Origin: JAZSQZ01 sp045538175
Lineage (GTDB): Bacteria; Bacillota; Clostridia; Christensenellales; UBA1242
Length of the DNA stretch: 64,000 nucleotides
NCBI GenBank assembly: GCA_045538175.1
Contig: JAZSQZ010000147.1
Span: forward strand, 22,547 to 86,546
Direction of reading: 5' to 3'
This document shows positions 17,750-25,176 of this stretch, piece after piece. The notes under the pieces are model-generated. The model saw only the letters and a list, made by a program, of their open reading frames with translations, did not search any database and was not told where the DNA came from. The first letter of the stretch is position 1. Each line of letters begins with the position of its first letter. The translations under genes and the position numbers were made by a program.

Positions 17750-17779
17750 ATTGACTTTTGGGCGTCAATTTGCTAATAT
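17750..17779 (+). promoter_or_regulatory. Promoter of the DUF5050-like lipoprotein with overlapping palindrome
   Basis: TTGACT (17751-17756), 17 nt and TAATAT (17774-17779). The -35 hexamer is part of an inverted repeat, ATTGAC/GTCAAT (about 17750-17769), that could be an operator. The palindrome is seen; an operator role is inferred. Confidence 0.55.
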
Positions 17780-17802
17780 ATCATTATTGTAAAGAGGGCT
17801 AC

Positions 17803-19281
17803 ATGAAAAAGAAATTTTTAGTTTTAATTAGTTGTTTATTATGCTGTATTTTATTTGTCGCCGGCTGTGGTGTAAAGCCACTTGTTGGTGGACCAGAAAA
17901 GGAAGCATCAGTTTACGGAAATGGTGGTATGGTTGTAAGAAAAGGCGAGTATGTTTACTTTGCAAACGCTTATAGTTCTGCAACAGAAATCACAACCAAC
18001 CAAAACAAATATGGTGACGAAACATTATCAGCAATCTATCGTGTTAAGTTAAGCGACAATGGTGTTGTTGAAAATAGCGAAGATGGATTACCTGTTGGTG
18101 CAGAAATTATGGTAAAACAAATTTCTGGTTTTGAAGACAGTGGTATCTATATCTTTGGCGAACATCTTTATTATGCAACTCCATACACTCTAAAAGATAG
18201 CGAAACAGGTGAAGACATTACAGGCCTTATTAGATTCTGTAGAGTTAACCTTGATGGCACAGGCTGGAAAGTTATTTATGAAACAAAGAAGTTTGACACA
18301 TCTGCTTCATATTACTTTGCACAAGTTGACGGTGTTGTTTATCTTAACATTTATGATGGTGAAAAAGTTATTGCTGTTAGGGTTAAAGGTGGAAACATAA
18401 GTTCAAAAGTTGTTGCTGAAGGCGTAAAATCTGCTGTTGCATACGAAAGAGAAGATATTACAACAGAAGATACTCTTTGTGAATATGATAGATATGTATA
18501 TTACACAAGAGATGTCAATAAAGAAAAAGACGGTAAAGAAACAGGCACAGTTGTTGCAAGAATTAAGTATACTGATTCAAAAGCAAAAGAAGAAGTTTTA
18601 TATGTTGGCGAAAATGCTTATACTGTTTATGAAATCAAAAACAATCGTTTGTATCTTAAATTAGATAAAGCAATTTTCAGCACAAACAAAACAGAAAAAT
18701 TTGAAGAAGAAGATCTTAAAGGTTACTACTTAAATTCAGATATTGTTGGAGATACACTTTTAGTTGTTGAAGATATCAACGCAAATCAAACAAATGTTGA
18801 AGGCGTTATTTATGAAAACAGAGAAGATAAAGGTGTTATCGCTGTATGGAACAACAATATGATTATTCACTTCAAGGGTGGAAGCGAAAAAGTTGTTTTA
18901 TATGATGCTTCAGAAACAGAACTTACTTTAAAATTGCTTTATGTTGAAGATGGCTACGTTTATTACACTGAAGGTGGAGAAACACTTTACAAAAAGAGTA
19001 TTTCAAAACTTGAAGAAGATGCTGAGGTTGTTGTTACAAACTTAAAACTTACAGTAGGCGAAAGTGAAGATAATTGCTTTGACTATGATGGCGACTATGT
19101 TTTCTTCTATAAAACTGTAGCAGATACAAACGAAATCAATTCTTATCTTTATATGGCAAAAGCAGGAAACGGATATGTTGATGCTGATGATAAAAATATT
19201 GGTAAGTATATCGGTGTATTAGATACAGAAGATACTGAAGAGAAAAAAGAAGAAAACCCAGCAGAAGAAGTAGTAAAATAA
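17803..19281 (+). CDS. Lipoprotein with DUF5050-like repeats
   Basis: 492 residues. Lipoprotein signal: basic start, hydrophobic core and lipobox 'FVAGC' (cysteine about residue 24), so it is anchored outside on the membrane. The mature part begins with 'GNGGMVVRKGEYVYFANAY' and repeats patterns such as 'EHLYYATPY', 'DRYVYYTRD', 'DGYVYYTEGG' and 'GDYVFFYKT'. This is the hallmark of DUF5050/propeller-like tandem beta repeats. The C-terminal tail is Glu-rich. The chosen ATG follows AGAGGG; an upstream in-frame start at 17758 would spoil the signal peptide. Function unknown; it has its own promoter and terminator. Confidence 0.88.
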   Translation: MKKKFLVLISCLLCCILFVAGCGVKPLVGGPEKEASVYGNGGMVVRKGEYVYFANAYSSATEITTNQNKYGDETLSAIYRVKLSDNGVVENSEDGLPVGAEIMVKQISGFEDSGIYIFGEHLYYATPYTLKDSETGEDITGLIRFCRVNLDGTGWKVIYETKKFDTSASYYFAQVDGVVYLNIYDGEKVIAVRVKGGNISSKVVAEGVKSAVAYEREDITTEDTLCEYDRYVYYTRDVNKEKDGKETGTVVARIKYTDSKAKEEVLYVGENAYTVYEIKNNRLYLKLDKAIFSTNKTEKFEEEDLKGYYLNSDIVGDTLLVVEDINANQTNVEGVIYENREDKGVIAVWNNNMIIHFKGGSEKVVLYDASETELTLKLLYVEDGYVYYTEGGETLYKKSISKLEEDAEVVVTNLKLTVGESEDNCFDYDGDYVFFYKTVADTNEINSYLYMAKAGNGYVDADDKNIGKYIGVLDTEDTEEKKEENPAEEVVK

Positions 19282-19287
19282 AAAAAC

Positions 19288-19316
19288 AAAAACCAACGAA
19301 AGTTGGTTTTTTTATT
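19288..19316 (+). terminator. Intrinsic terminator (GAAA tetraloop)
   Basis: AAACCAAC-GAAA-GTTGGTTT followed by a T-run. Confidence 0.92.
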
Positions 19317-19372
19317 TTGTAATTTGGGGTATAAAAATCTTTTTTTAAGATAATAATTGTTTGGGAGATTAT

Positions 19373-19612
19373 ATGAGAAAAGATTTATTAAACTTGGGTG
19401 ATATAAAAAAGGCGATTACAAATATAAAAGGACAAAACATAAATATAGAAGTAAACAGAGGTAGAAAAAAGATAGAAAGTTATCTAGGTGTTGTTGAAGG
19501 AGTGTATCCTTCTGTTTTTACGGTGCGCCTTGAAAATTCTCCAACAATCAAAAATGTAACTTGCTCTTATTCGGATGTGTTGTGTGGAGATGTAAAGATT
19601 TCAAAAAGATAA
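19373..19612 (+). CDS. veg: Veg family protein
   Basis: 79 residues. A small basic protein of the Veg (DUF1021) family: 'IKKAITNIKGQNINIEVNRGRKK' spans the conserved half, then 'GVVEGVYPSVFTVRL' and 'CSYSDVLCGDVKI'. In Bacillus Veg stimulates biofilm formation and is highly transcribed; the fold is SH3-like. The ATG at 19373 follows GGGAGA; an upstream TTG is rejected. veg just before a SipL-type gene is typical of Clostridia. Confidence 0.95.
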   Translation: MRKDLLNLGDIKKAITNIKGQNINIEVNRGRKKIESYLGVVEGVYPSVFTVRLENSPTIKNVTCSYSDVLCGDVKISKR

Positions 19613-19699
19613 AAAAGTTATCATAAAATGATTTTTTTGAATATATGATATACTATGAAATTTTAACGGCGAAAGTCAAGAAATTTTGTAGGAGGGATT

Positions 19700-21238
19700 A
19701 TGGCAGAAGAATCAAGAAATGAGAAACTAACAGTATGTACAAGAAGAAAAATAGGAAGTGTACAGATTAAAAATAATGTAGTTTTAATGGCACCTGAAAA
19801 TGATAGGATAAAAAAGGTTATATCATTTGTTGCAACACCTGTTGTAGAGCAAACTGAAATTATTTCAAAGGAAGTAAAGTTTTCGGGCGTTGTTAAATAC
19901 AATGCGCTTGTCTGCTTAGAGAGTGGAGAGTTTTTGCAAATAAGCGAAAACACACCTTTTAATGCATCAGTTGAAAATGCGATTGTTGAAAATGGTATTG
20001 TTGTTGAAGTTTTGCAAAATGTTTTAGATAGTGTAAGTCAAAATAGTGAAGGTGGAGAAGTAACATATATAACAACAATAGACTTTGAATTATATGGAAT
20101 TTTTCAAAATTCTGCACTTGACGTTGCTGTGCCTGATGAAAAGTTGTATACCAAACAAAGCGAAATTGATGTTACAAGTTTTTTAAATAAAATCGTTTAT
20201 AAATCAACTGCAACAGTTGAAATTATGAAAGATGCAAAAACTTCAAAAATTTTGTACACAAATTATACAGGTTGTGTAAAAACAGTAACGCCAAGTAATG
20301 ATTATTTTACTGTTATGGGAGAAATTGTTTTGACAACAATATCTCTTAGTGAAGATGGAAGTTTAAGAAGTAACATAAAGGAAATTCCTTACACTGAAGA
20401 AATTGAAGCAAAAGGAGTTGATAAAGAATCGGTTATTCAATCAAGATTTATGTCAACAAGTGAAGCAGTTATTATGCAAAACGAAGAAGGTAATGCTTAT
20501 ATTATAGAAATGCCTTTCACTATTGTTTCAAACATTTATAAGTCAACAAAAAGGAGTTGTATTATAGATGCTTACTCGATTGATAGAGAAGTAAATTTAA
20601 CAACCGAATCTTTTGAGCAAAATGAATTTTTGCAAACCAAATCAATTGAAGAAAATATTATTGCAAATTTGAGTTTGTCTGAAAAAACCGATAGAATTGA
20701 AAAGATTTTATCAACAATTCCTATCAATATTTCTGTTGTAAATGCTTATACAAAAAATGGGGAAATTGTTGTTGAAGGAATTGCAAGTTTTAGCTTAACT
20801 TATTACAGTGAAGATGACGAAGGTAACAACATCTTAAATTCTGTTTTATTGGAAGTGCCTTATTCTCTAAATATTTTAGCCCCTGATGTTATTGAAGGCG
20901 ACGAGGTCGATATAAACCTTTCTATTGGAGATATAAACATAAAAAGCAAAAGGGGAAGGGAGCTTGATATTATTGCAGGGGTTAAGGTTAACTACTCAGT
21001 TGTAAGACCTTTTGTTTCTGCAATGGTAACAAAGGTTGTGTATGGAGAAGAAAAACCACAAAAAGACTATGCGCTTGAAATATATGTTGCAAAGGAAAAA
21101 CAAACCATTTGGGATATTGCAAAAGAGTTAAATATTTCAAGTGAAGACTTAAATAAGCAAAACCCAGAGTTGACGCTTCCTATTTCTGCAGGTGAAAAAA
21201 TAATTATCTATCATCAACTTCAAGAAAGATTCAACTAA
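19700..21238 (+). CDS. sipL: SipL-like spore morphogenesis protein (SPOCS + LysM)
   Basis: 512 residues, close to the size of clostridial SipL. The first ~450 residues hold about three DUF3794/SPOCS repeats, each with patterns like 'VKFSGVVKYNALVC', 'MGEIVLTTIS' and 'VEGIASFSLTYY'. A C-terminal LysM domain (about 460-512) has 'YVAKEKQTIWDIAKELN' and 'GEKIIIYHQ'. In Clostridioides difficile SipL binds SpoIVA at the forespore through its LysM domain and is needed for coat assembly. That is known for the family and inferred here. TAGGAGGG precedes the ATG. No spoIVA gene is in the window. Confidence 0.88.
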   Translation: MAEESRNEKLTVCTRRKIGSVQIKNNVVLMAPENDRIKKVISFVATPVVEQTEIISKEVKFSGVVKYNALVCLESGEFLQISENTPFNASVENAIVENGIVVEVLQNVLDSVSQNSEGGEVTYITTIDFELYGIFQNSALDVAVPDEKLYTKQSEIDVTSFLNKIVYKSTATVEIMKDAKTSKILYTNYTGCVKTVTPSNDYFTVMGEIVLTTISLSEDGSLRSNIKEIPYTEEIEAKGVDKESVIQSRFMSTSEAVIMQNEEGNAYIIEMPFTIVSNIYKSTKRSCIIDAYSIDREVNLTTESFEQNEFLQTKSIEENIIANLSLSEKTDRIEKILSTIPINISVVNAYTKNGEIVVEGIASFSLTYYSEDDEGNNILNSVLLEVPYSLNILAPDVIEGDEVDINLSIGDINIKSKRGRELDIIAGVKVNYSVVRPFVSAMVTKVVYGEEKPQKDYALEIYVAKEKQTIWDIAKELNISSEDLNKQNPELTLPISAGEKIIIYHQLQERFN

Positions 21239-21249
21239 ATAAAACAAAA

Positions 21250-21276
21250 ACACACGATATTCGTGTGTTTTTTTGT
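21250..21276 (+). terminator. Intrinsic terminator of sipL
   Basis: CACACGA-TAT-TCGTGTG followed by TTTTTTTGTTTTT. Confidence 0.93.
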
Positions 21277-21319
21277 TTTTGTAATTTGACAAGAGTTAAT
21301 AATCTTTTTAGGAGTGATT

Positions 21320-21808
21320 GTGAAAAGATTTTTAGTAGGTGCTATTTTGGTTGTATTTTTAGTTTGTTTAGTTATGTGCTTTGGCGCAAAAGATAATGAC
21401 GACTTTTTTAGAATCAATATAGTTTCAAATAGTTTTTTAAAAAAAGATAGCGACATAAATGTTGAAATTAAAGATAGAATTACAGAAGTTTTGTATCCTT
21501 ACATAAAAGAGTGCGAAAGTGTAAAGGAAGTTTATTTGATAACGGGCAAAAAGATTTCAACAATTGTATGTATAATAGATGGTGTGTTGATACAAAATAA
21601 TCTTGATTATAAATGCTCTGTAAAAATCAATAATCAATATTTTAGGGAAACCGTCTACAAAGGAAATGTTATTGAAGGTGGGTTTTATGACGCACTTACA
21701 ATAAGTTTAGGAGACGCTAAGGGAGAGTCTTTTTTGTGTTTATATTCTATAGGTGGTTTTGATGAGGTTGATTATGAAAGCAGATTTATAAATCTTATAA
21801 ACTCTTAA
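21320..21808 (+). CDS. spoIIR: Stage II sporulation protein R (SpoIIR)
   Basis: 162 residues with an N-terminal hydrophobic segment (signal/anchor, about 4-24). It keeps the SpoIIR layout: 'FFRINIVSNSF' after the signal, a helix rich in charged residues, and the C-terminal 'FYDALTISLGDAKGESFLCLY', which parallels the family motif 'EYEALRIVIGEGKG..WWC'. SpoIIR is the forespore-secreted signal that triggers SpoIIGA to process pro-sigma-E. It is shorter than usual SpoIIR (about 200-250 residues) and lacks the WW dipeptide. GTG at 21320 is chosen because AGGAG sits 5 nt upstream; GTG at 21314 overlaps that site. Followed closely by sleB. Confidence 0.8.
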   Translation: MKRFLVGAILVVFLVCLVMCFGAKDNDDFFRINIVSNSFLKKDSDINVEIKDRITEVLYPYIKECESVKEVYLITGKKISTIVCIIDGVLIQNNLDYKCSVKINNQYFRETVYKGNVIEGGFYDALTISLGDAKGESFLCLYSIGGFDEVDYESRFINLINS

Positions 21809-21816
21809 AGGGAGAT

Positions 21817-22488
21817 ATGATGAGAAAGTATATTATTATTTTGACTGTATGCTTGTGTTTTGTTATAAGTTTTTCTTTTATTTTTAATTATACAATAAAG
21901 AATAATAACCTTGGAAACACACAAAGTTATACGTATGCTGCAACAGCGTCACAAAACAAACAAATACAACAAAAACTAAAAGATTTGGGTTATTATAAGG
22001 GCAAAATTGACGGCATAATCGGCAAATTGTCTATTGCTGCAATAAAAGCCTTTCAAAGAGATAACGGGCTTGTGGTGGACGGAATTGTGGGTCCAAAAAC
22101 TGCTGCAAAATTAAAAATATCTTTATCTTCTCAAAGTTCAAGTGATTTGTATTTGCTTGCAAAATGTGTTTATGCTGAAGCAAGGGGAGAAAGTTATGTA
22201 GGGCAAGTTGCAGTTGCTGCTGTTATTTTAAACAGAGTTAAAAGTTCAAGTTTTCCAAATACTATTTCAGGTGTTATTTATCAGCCTTGGGCTTTTACGG
22301 CTGTGCATGATGGGCAAATCAATTTAGAACCCAATCAAACAGCAATAAATGCAGCAAGAGATGCTATGAATGGTTGGGACCCTACTTATGGTTGCTTGTT
22401 TTATTATAATCCTGCAATTGCTACAAGCAAGTGGATTTATTCAAGACAAGTTGTTGTAACGATAGGCAAACACGTTTTTGCTATATAA
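21817..22488 (+). CDS. sleB: Spore cortex-lytic enzyme SleB
   Basis: 223 residues: signal/anchor segment (about 4-25), a peptidoglycan-binding domain 1 (about 48-100: 'IQQKLKDLGYYKGKIDG', 'AIKAFQRDNGL', 'VDGIVGPKTAAKL'), then the hydrolase_2 lytic transglycosylase domain with the catalytic glutamate in 'VYAEARGES' and 'AAVILNRVKSSSFP'. SleB degrades muramic-delta-lactam-containing cortex at germination. An alternative ATG is one codon downstream. ypeB, its standard partner, follows. Confidence 0.95.
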   Translation: MMRKYIIILTVCLCFVISFSFIFNYTIKNNNLGNTQSYTYAATASQNKQIQQKLKDLGYYKGKIDGIIGKLSIAAIKAFQRDNGLVVDGIVGPKTAAKLKISLSSQSSSDLYLLAKCVYAEARGESYVGQVAVAAVILNRVKSSSFPNTISGVIYQPWAFTAVHDGQINLEPNQTAINAARDAMNGWDPTYGCLFYYNPAIATSKWIYSRQVVVTIGKHVFAI

Positions 22489-22498
22489 GGAGAGATTT

Positions 22499-23812
22499 AT
22501 GAAAAAAGCTTTTATAATAACTGTAAGTTTGTTGAGTGCTATTGTTATAGGTCTTAGCATTGCATTGTTTTCAAACGGCACGGCGCTAAGTGAAAGTAAG
22601 GCAAACTTAGAAAACTTGTATCAAAGGTCTTTTTATGAACTTGTAAACAATGTAAATGATATAGAAGTTGATGTAAGTAAACTTATGGTAAGTAACGATG
22701 CTACAAGTCAAAAAAAGATATTAACATCTCTAAAGCAACAAACAACTGAAGCACAAAACAATTTAAGTTTATTGCCGGTTGATTCTAGCACAATTATAAC
22801 AACTACAAAATTTATAAATGAATTAAACGGGTATTGTAGTTCTCTTTTAAAATATGACACAACAAAAATTAGCGAAGAAGAAACCGAAAATATAAAAACA
22901 ATTTATGATGCTGTTGCTCAAATCAAATACGAACTAAATAACATAACCTATCGATTGATGCAAGGATATAGCATTGTTGATAATCTAAATGGAAATATGG
23001 AGTTAAGTAACTTTTCCATAAACTTTAGTGGTTTAAGTTCGGATAGTATTGAGTATCCTTCAATGATATATGATGGGCCCTTCTCGGAGTCGCTTGATAA
23101 AAAAGAGATAAAGGGGTTAAGTAATACAGAATACACAAGAGAAGAAACAGAAGATGTAATTACAAAGATTTTAGATAATATTGTAAACATTGAGTATATA
23201 GGCGAAACAAATGGTAAGTTTGAAACTTATGATTTTGGCGTAAACACAAAAGGTGGAACAAACTATTTCGTACAAATTGCAAAAAGAGATAAGTTTGTTT
23301 TAACAATAAATGCAAACGCAATCGAAGGGGAAAGGGTTATAGATGAACAAAAGGCAATAAAGAGCGCTGAATTGTTTGCTGAGAAATTATCATTAAAAAA
23401 TATGAAATGTGTATGGAGTGCTACTGCAAATAATATTACCTATGTAAATTTGGCACCTGTTATTGATGATGTGGTTTATTATCCTGATTTGATTAAGGTT
23501 AAAGTTGACTTAGCTAGTGACAATGTTGTTGGTTGGGAAGCAAGCAGTTATGCATACAACCATACCGAAAGAGAGAAGGGGACAATAGGTATAAACATAG
23601 ACGAAGCAAAAAGTAAAATAAGTTCAAACCTTAGTGTAGAAGAAACAAGATTGTGTGTTATCCCATTGGATTTTGGTGGAGAAGTTTTAGCATACGAATT
23701 TAGTGGCACATATAATAACTTTAAGTACTATATGTATATAGATGCAATGTCTGGAGAGCAGGTAAGGGTACTAAGAGTTATTCAAACTGACCAAGGGGAT
23801 TTGTTGTTGTAA
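22499..23812 (+). CDS. ypeB: Germination protein YpeB
   Basis: 437 residues. An N-terminal membrane segment (about 4-24) and an extended helical region precede the family signature 'YPSMIYDGPFSESL' (about residue 187). Two or three PepSY-like repeats follow ('AIKSAELFAEKLSLKN', 'GINIDEAKSKISSNL', 'YEFSGTYNNFKYYMYIDAMSGEQ'). YpeB is required for localisation and stability of SleB in the spore. It overlaps nothing; the ATG has AAGGAGAG upstream, 10 nt after the sleB stop. Ends in a terminator, closing a spoIIR-sleB-ypeB unit. Confidence 0.95.
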   Translation: MKKAFIITVSLLSAIVIGLSIALFSNGTALSESKANLENLYQRSFYELVNNVNDIEVDVSKLMVSNDATSQKKILTSLKQQTTEAQNNLSLLPVDSSTIITTTKFINELNGYCSSLLKYDTTKISEEETENIKTIYDAVAQIKYELNNITYRLMQGYSIVDNLNGNMELSNFSINFSGLSSDSIEYPSMIYDGPFSESLDKKEIKGLSNTEYTREETEDVITKILDNIVNIEYIGETNGKFETYDFGVNTKGGTNYFVQIAKRDKFVLTINANAIEGERVIDEQKAIKSAELFAEKLSLKNMKCVWSATANNITYVNLAPVIDDVVYYPDLIKVKVDLASDNVVGWEASSYAYNHTEREKGTIGINIDEAKSKISSNLSVEETRLCVIPLDFGGEVLAYEFSGTYNNFKYYMYIDAMSGEQVRVLRVIQTDQGDLLL

Positions 23813-23846
23813 AAGATGGCTATATGCTGTCTTTTATTTTTAATGT
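23813..23846 (+). terminator. Intrinsic terminator of spoIIR-sleB-ypeB
   Basis: AAGATGGC-TATAT-GCTGTCTT (8 pairs, two of them G-U) followed by TTATTTTTAA. Confidence 0.75.
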
Positions 23847-23858
23847 TTTTGAAAAATA

Positions 23859-23903
23859 TTTACAAAAATATTAAAAAACTTTACAAAAACATTAAAATAT
23901 AAT
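23859..23903 (+). promoter_or_regulatory. Tandem 18-bp direct repeats and -10 box before the Rho-like gene
   Basis: TTTACAAAAATATTAAAA (23859-23876) and TTTACAAAAACATTAAAA (23880-23897) match at 17 of 18 positions with a 21-bp period, two helical turns. A perfect TATAAT (23898-23903) abuts the second copy. No properly spaced -35 box is present, so the repeats may bind an activator. AT-rich coincidence is possible. Confidence 0.45.
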
Positions 23904-23924
23904 AAAATAATTGCGAGGTTTTAA

Positions 23925-25130
23925 ATGGAAAAGATTTTTGATAAAAACACGCTTTTACAAACAAGCATATATGAACTTCGTGATATTGCAAGAACAATCG
24001 GTGTATATTTGCCAACAACATACAAAAAAGAAGAACTTATAGATAAAATATTTAAAATTGTAAATGGGGAAGAAATGCCACATATCCCTAAAAGTAGGCA
24101 AGGGCGCCCACCTAAAAACTTGTCTGGTAAGACAAAAATGTTAGAAACTTTTTTGCCATCAAACAGAGAAGAAAGAAAATACGATTTGGAAGCAGGAAGT
24201 TCGATAGGTGTTTTAAGTGAAGGCATAATTGCATTTTTAGAAGACTCAAAAAATCCTGCACTTAATACAGAAATTTTCGTTGGGTATTTAGATATCATTG
24301 AATCTTTAGGGTATGGACTTATAAGAAAAGAAAGGGATATTTTTAAAGACGAAAAAACTGTTTATGTATCAAGTGGACAAATTGAAAATTTTAACTTAAA
24401 AACAGGAGATCTTTTAGAAGTTGAAGCAAGGGTTTTGCACAAAGAAAAACCATTGGTTTTGACAACTATAAAAAAGATAAATGGTAGGGAATTTAAAAAT
24501 TCAGCAAGGAACAAAGATTTTAAAACTCTGTCTGTTGAAATGCCCGTAAGAGAAATTAGATTTGAAAATAACGATGATAAAATCAGTGTATTAAACGGTC
24601 TAAAAATGCTTCCTATAATCTGTGGCACAAGAAACCTAATTCTTATAAAGAAAGGGACAAACTTTGATTACTTTGGCTTAATTAAAGCCCTAAATTCGCT
24701 TGTAGGGGCAAAACTTGTTTGTCTTGGTTTGGAGTTGCTGCCGGAAGTAACGCTGTTTATGGACAATATTAAACCTTGCGAAACTATGTATTGTAAACTT
24801 GGAGATGATATAGAAAAACAAATGAGAACAACTCATATTGCACTTGAGAGAGCAAAGCGACTTGTTGAAGAAAAAAATGATGTTGTGCTTTTTGTTGATA
24901 GTGTTGATAAGATTGTTAAAACCGAAAATCTTATAAATGACAACAATATAAATACTATAAACAAAAAGACAATGGAAACAATAAAAAAGATTCTTGGTAA
25001 GGCAAGGAGTATTGAAGTTGGTGGAAGCTTAACAGAAATTTGTCTTATGTATTATAAAGAAGCAAGCGAGTTTGATAATATAATTATCGGTGAAATAGAA
25101 AACTTGTTTTCGAACATTATTTATGTATAA
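23925..25130 (+). CDS. Rho-like protein with a degenerate ATPase domain
   Basis: 401 residues, clearly homologous to termination factor Rho over its whole length. There is a SAP-like Rho_N (about 10-45), a basic 'RQGRPPKN' linker, and a well-kept cold-shock/OB RNA-binding domain (about 95-195: 'GYGLIRK', 'VYVSSGQIENFNLKTGD', 'KKINGREF'). The ATPase half keeps 'HIALERAKRLVEEKNDVVLFVDSVDKI' (split motif of Walker B) and 'GKARSIEVGGSLTEI'. At the Walker A position (about 232-249) it reads 'PIICGTRNLILIKKGTNFD' with no GKT. The catalytic-glutamate segment is 'ELLPEVT' instead of DERPEEVT. The usual C-terminus with the Q-loop, R-loop and arginine finger is missing or shortened. It is predicted to bind RNA but not hydrolyse ATP. 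GCGAGG lies before the ATG. Confidence 0.85.
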   Translation: MEKIFDKNTLLQTSIYELRDIARTIGVYLPTTYKKEELIDKIFKIVNGEEMPHIPKSRQGRPPKNLSGKTKMLETFLPSNREERKYDLEAGSSIGVLSEGIIAFLEDSKNPALNTEIFVGYLDIIESLGYGLIRKERDIFKDEKTVYVSSGQIENFNLKTGDLLEVEARVLHKEKPLVLTTIKKINGREFKNSARNKDFKTLSVEMPVREIRFENNDDKISVLNGLKMLPIICGTRNLILIKKGTNFDYFGLIKALNSLVGAKLVCLGLELLPEVTLFMDNIKPCETMYCKLGDDIEKQMRTTHIALERAKRLVEEKNDVVLFVDSVDKIVKTENLINDNNINTINKKTMETIKKILGKARSIEVGGSLTEICLMYYKEASEFDNIIIGEIENLFSNIIYV

Positions 25131-25140
25131 GCAAATAAAA

Positions 25141-25172
25141 AAAAAGAGTATAAATTTTATACTCTTTTTCTT
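25141..25172. terminator. Bidirectional terminator between the Rho-like and giant surface genes
   Basis: GAGTATAAA-T-TTTATACTC with an A-run on the left and a T-run on the right, serving both convergent genes. Confidence 0.85.
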
Positions 25173-25176
25173 TTTG

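Noticed and set aside
19625..19665. Sigma-E promoter before the SipL-like gene
   Set aside because: A TATACT-like element is present near 19650, but the required -35 motif at 14-15 nt spacing was not found, so no sporulation sigma factor was assigned.
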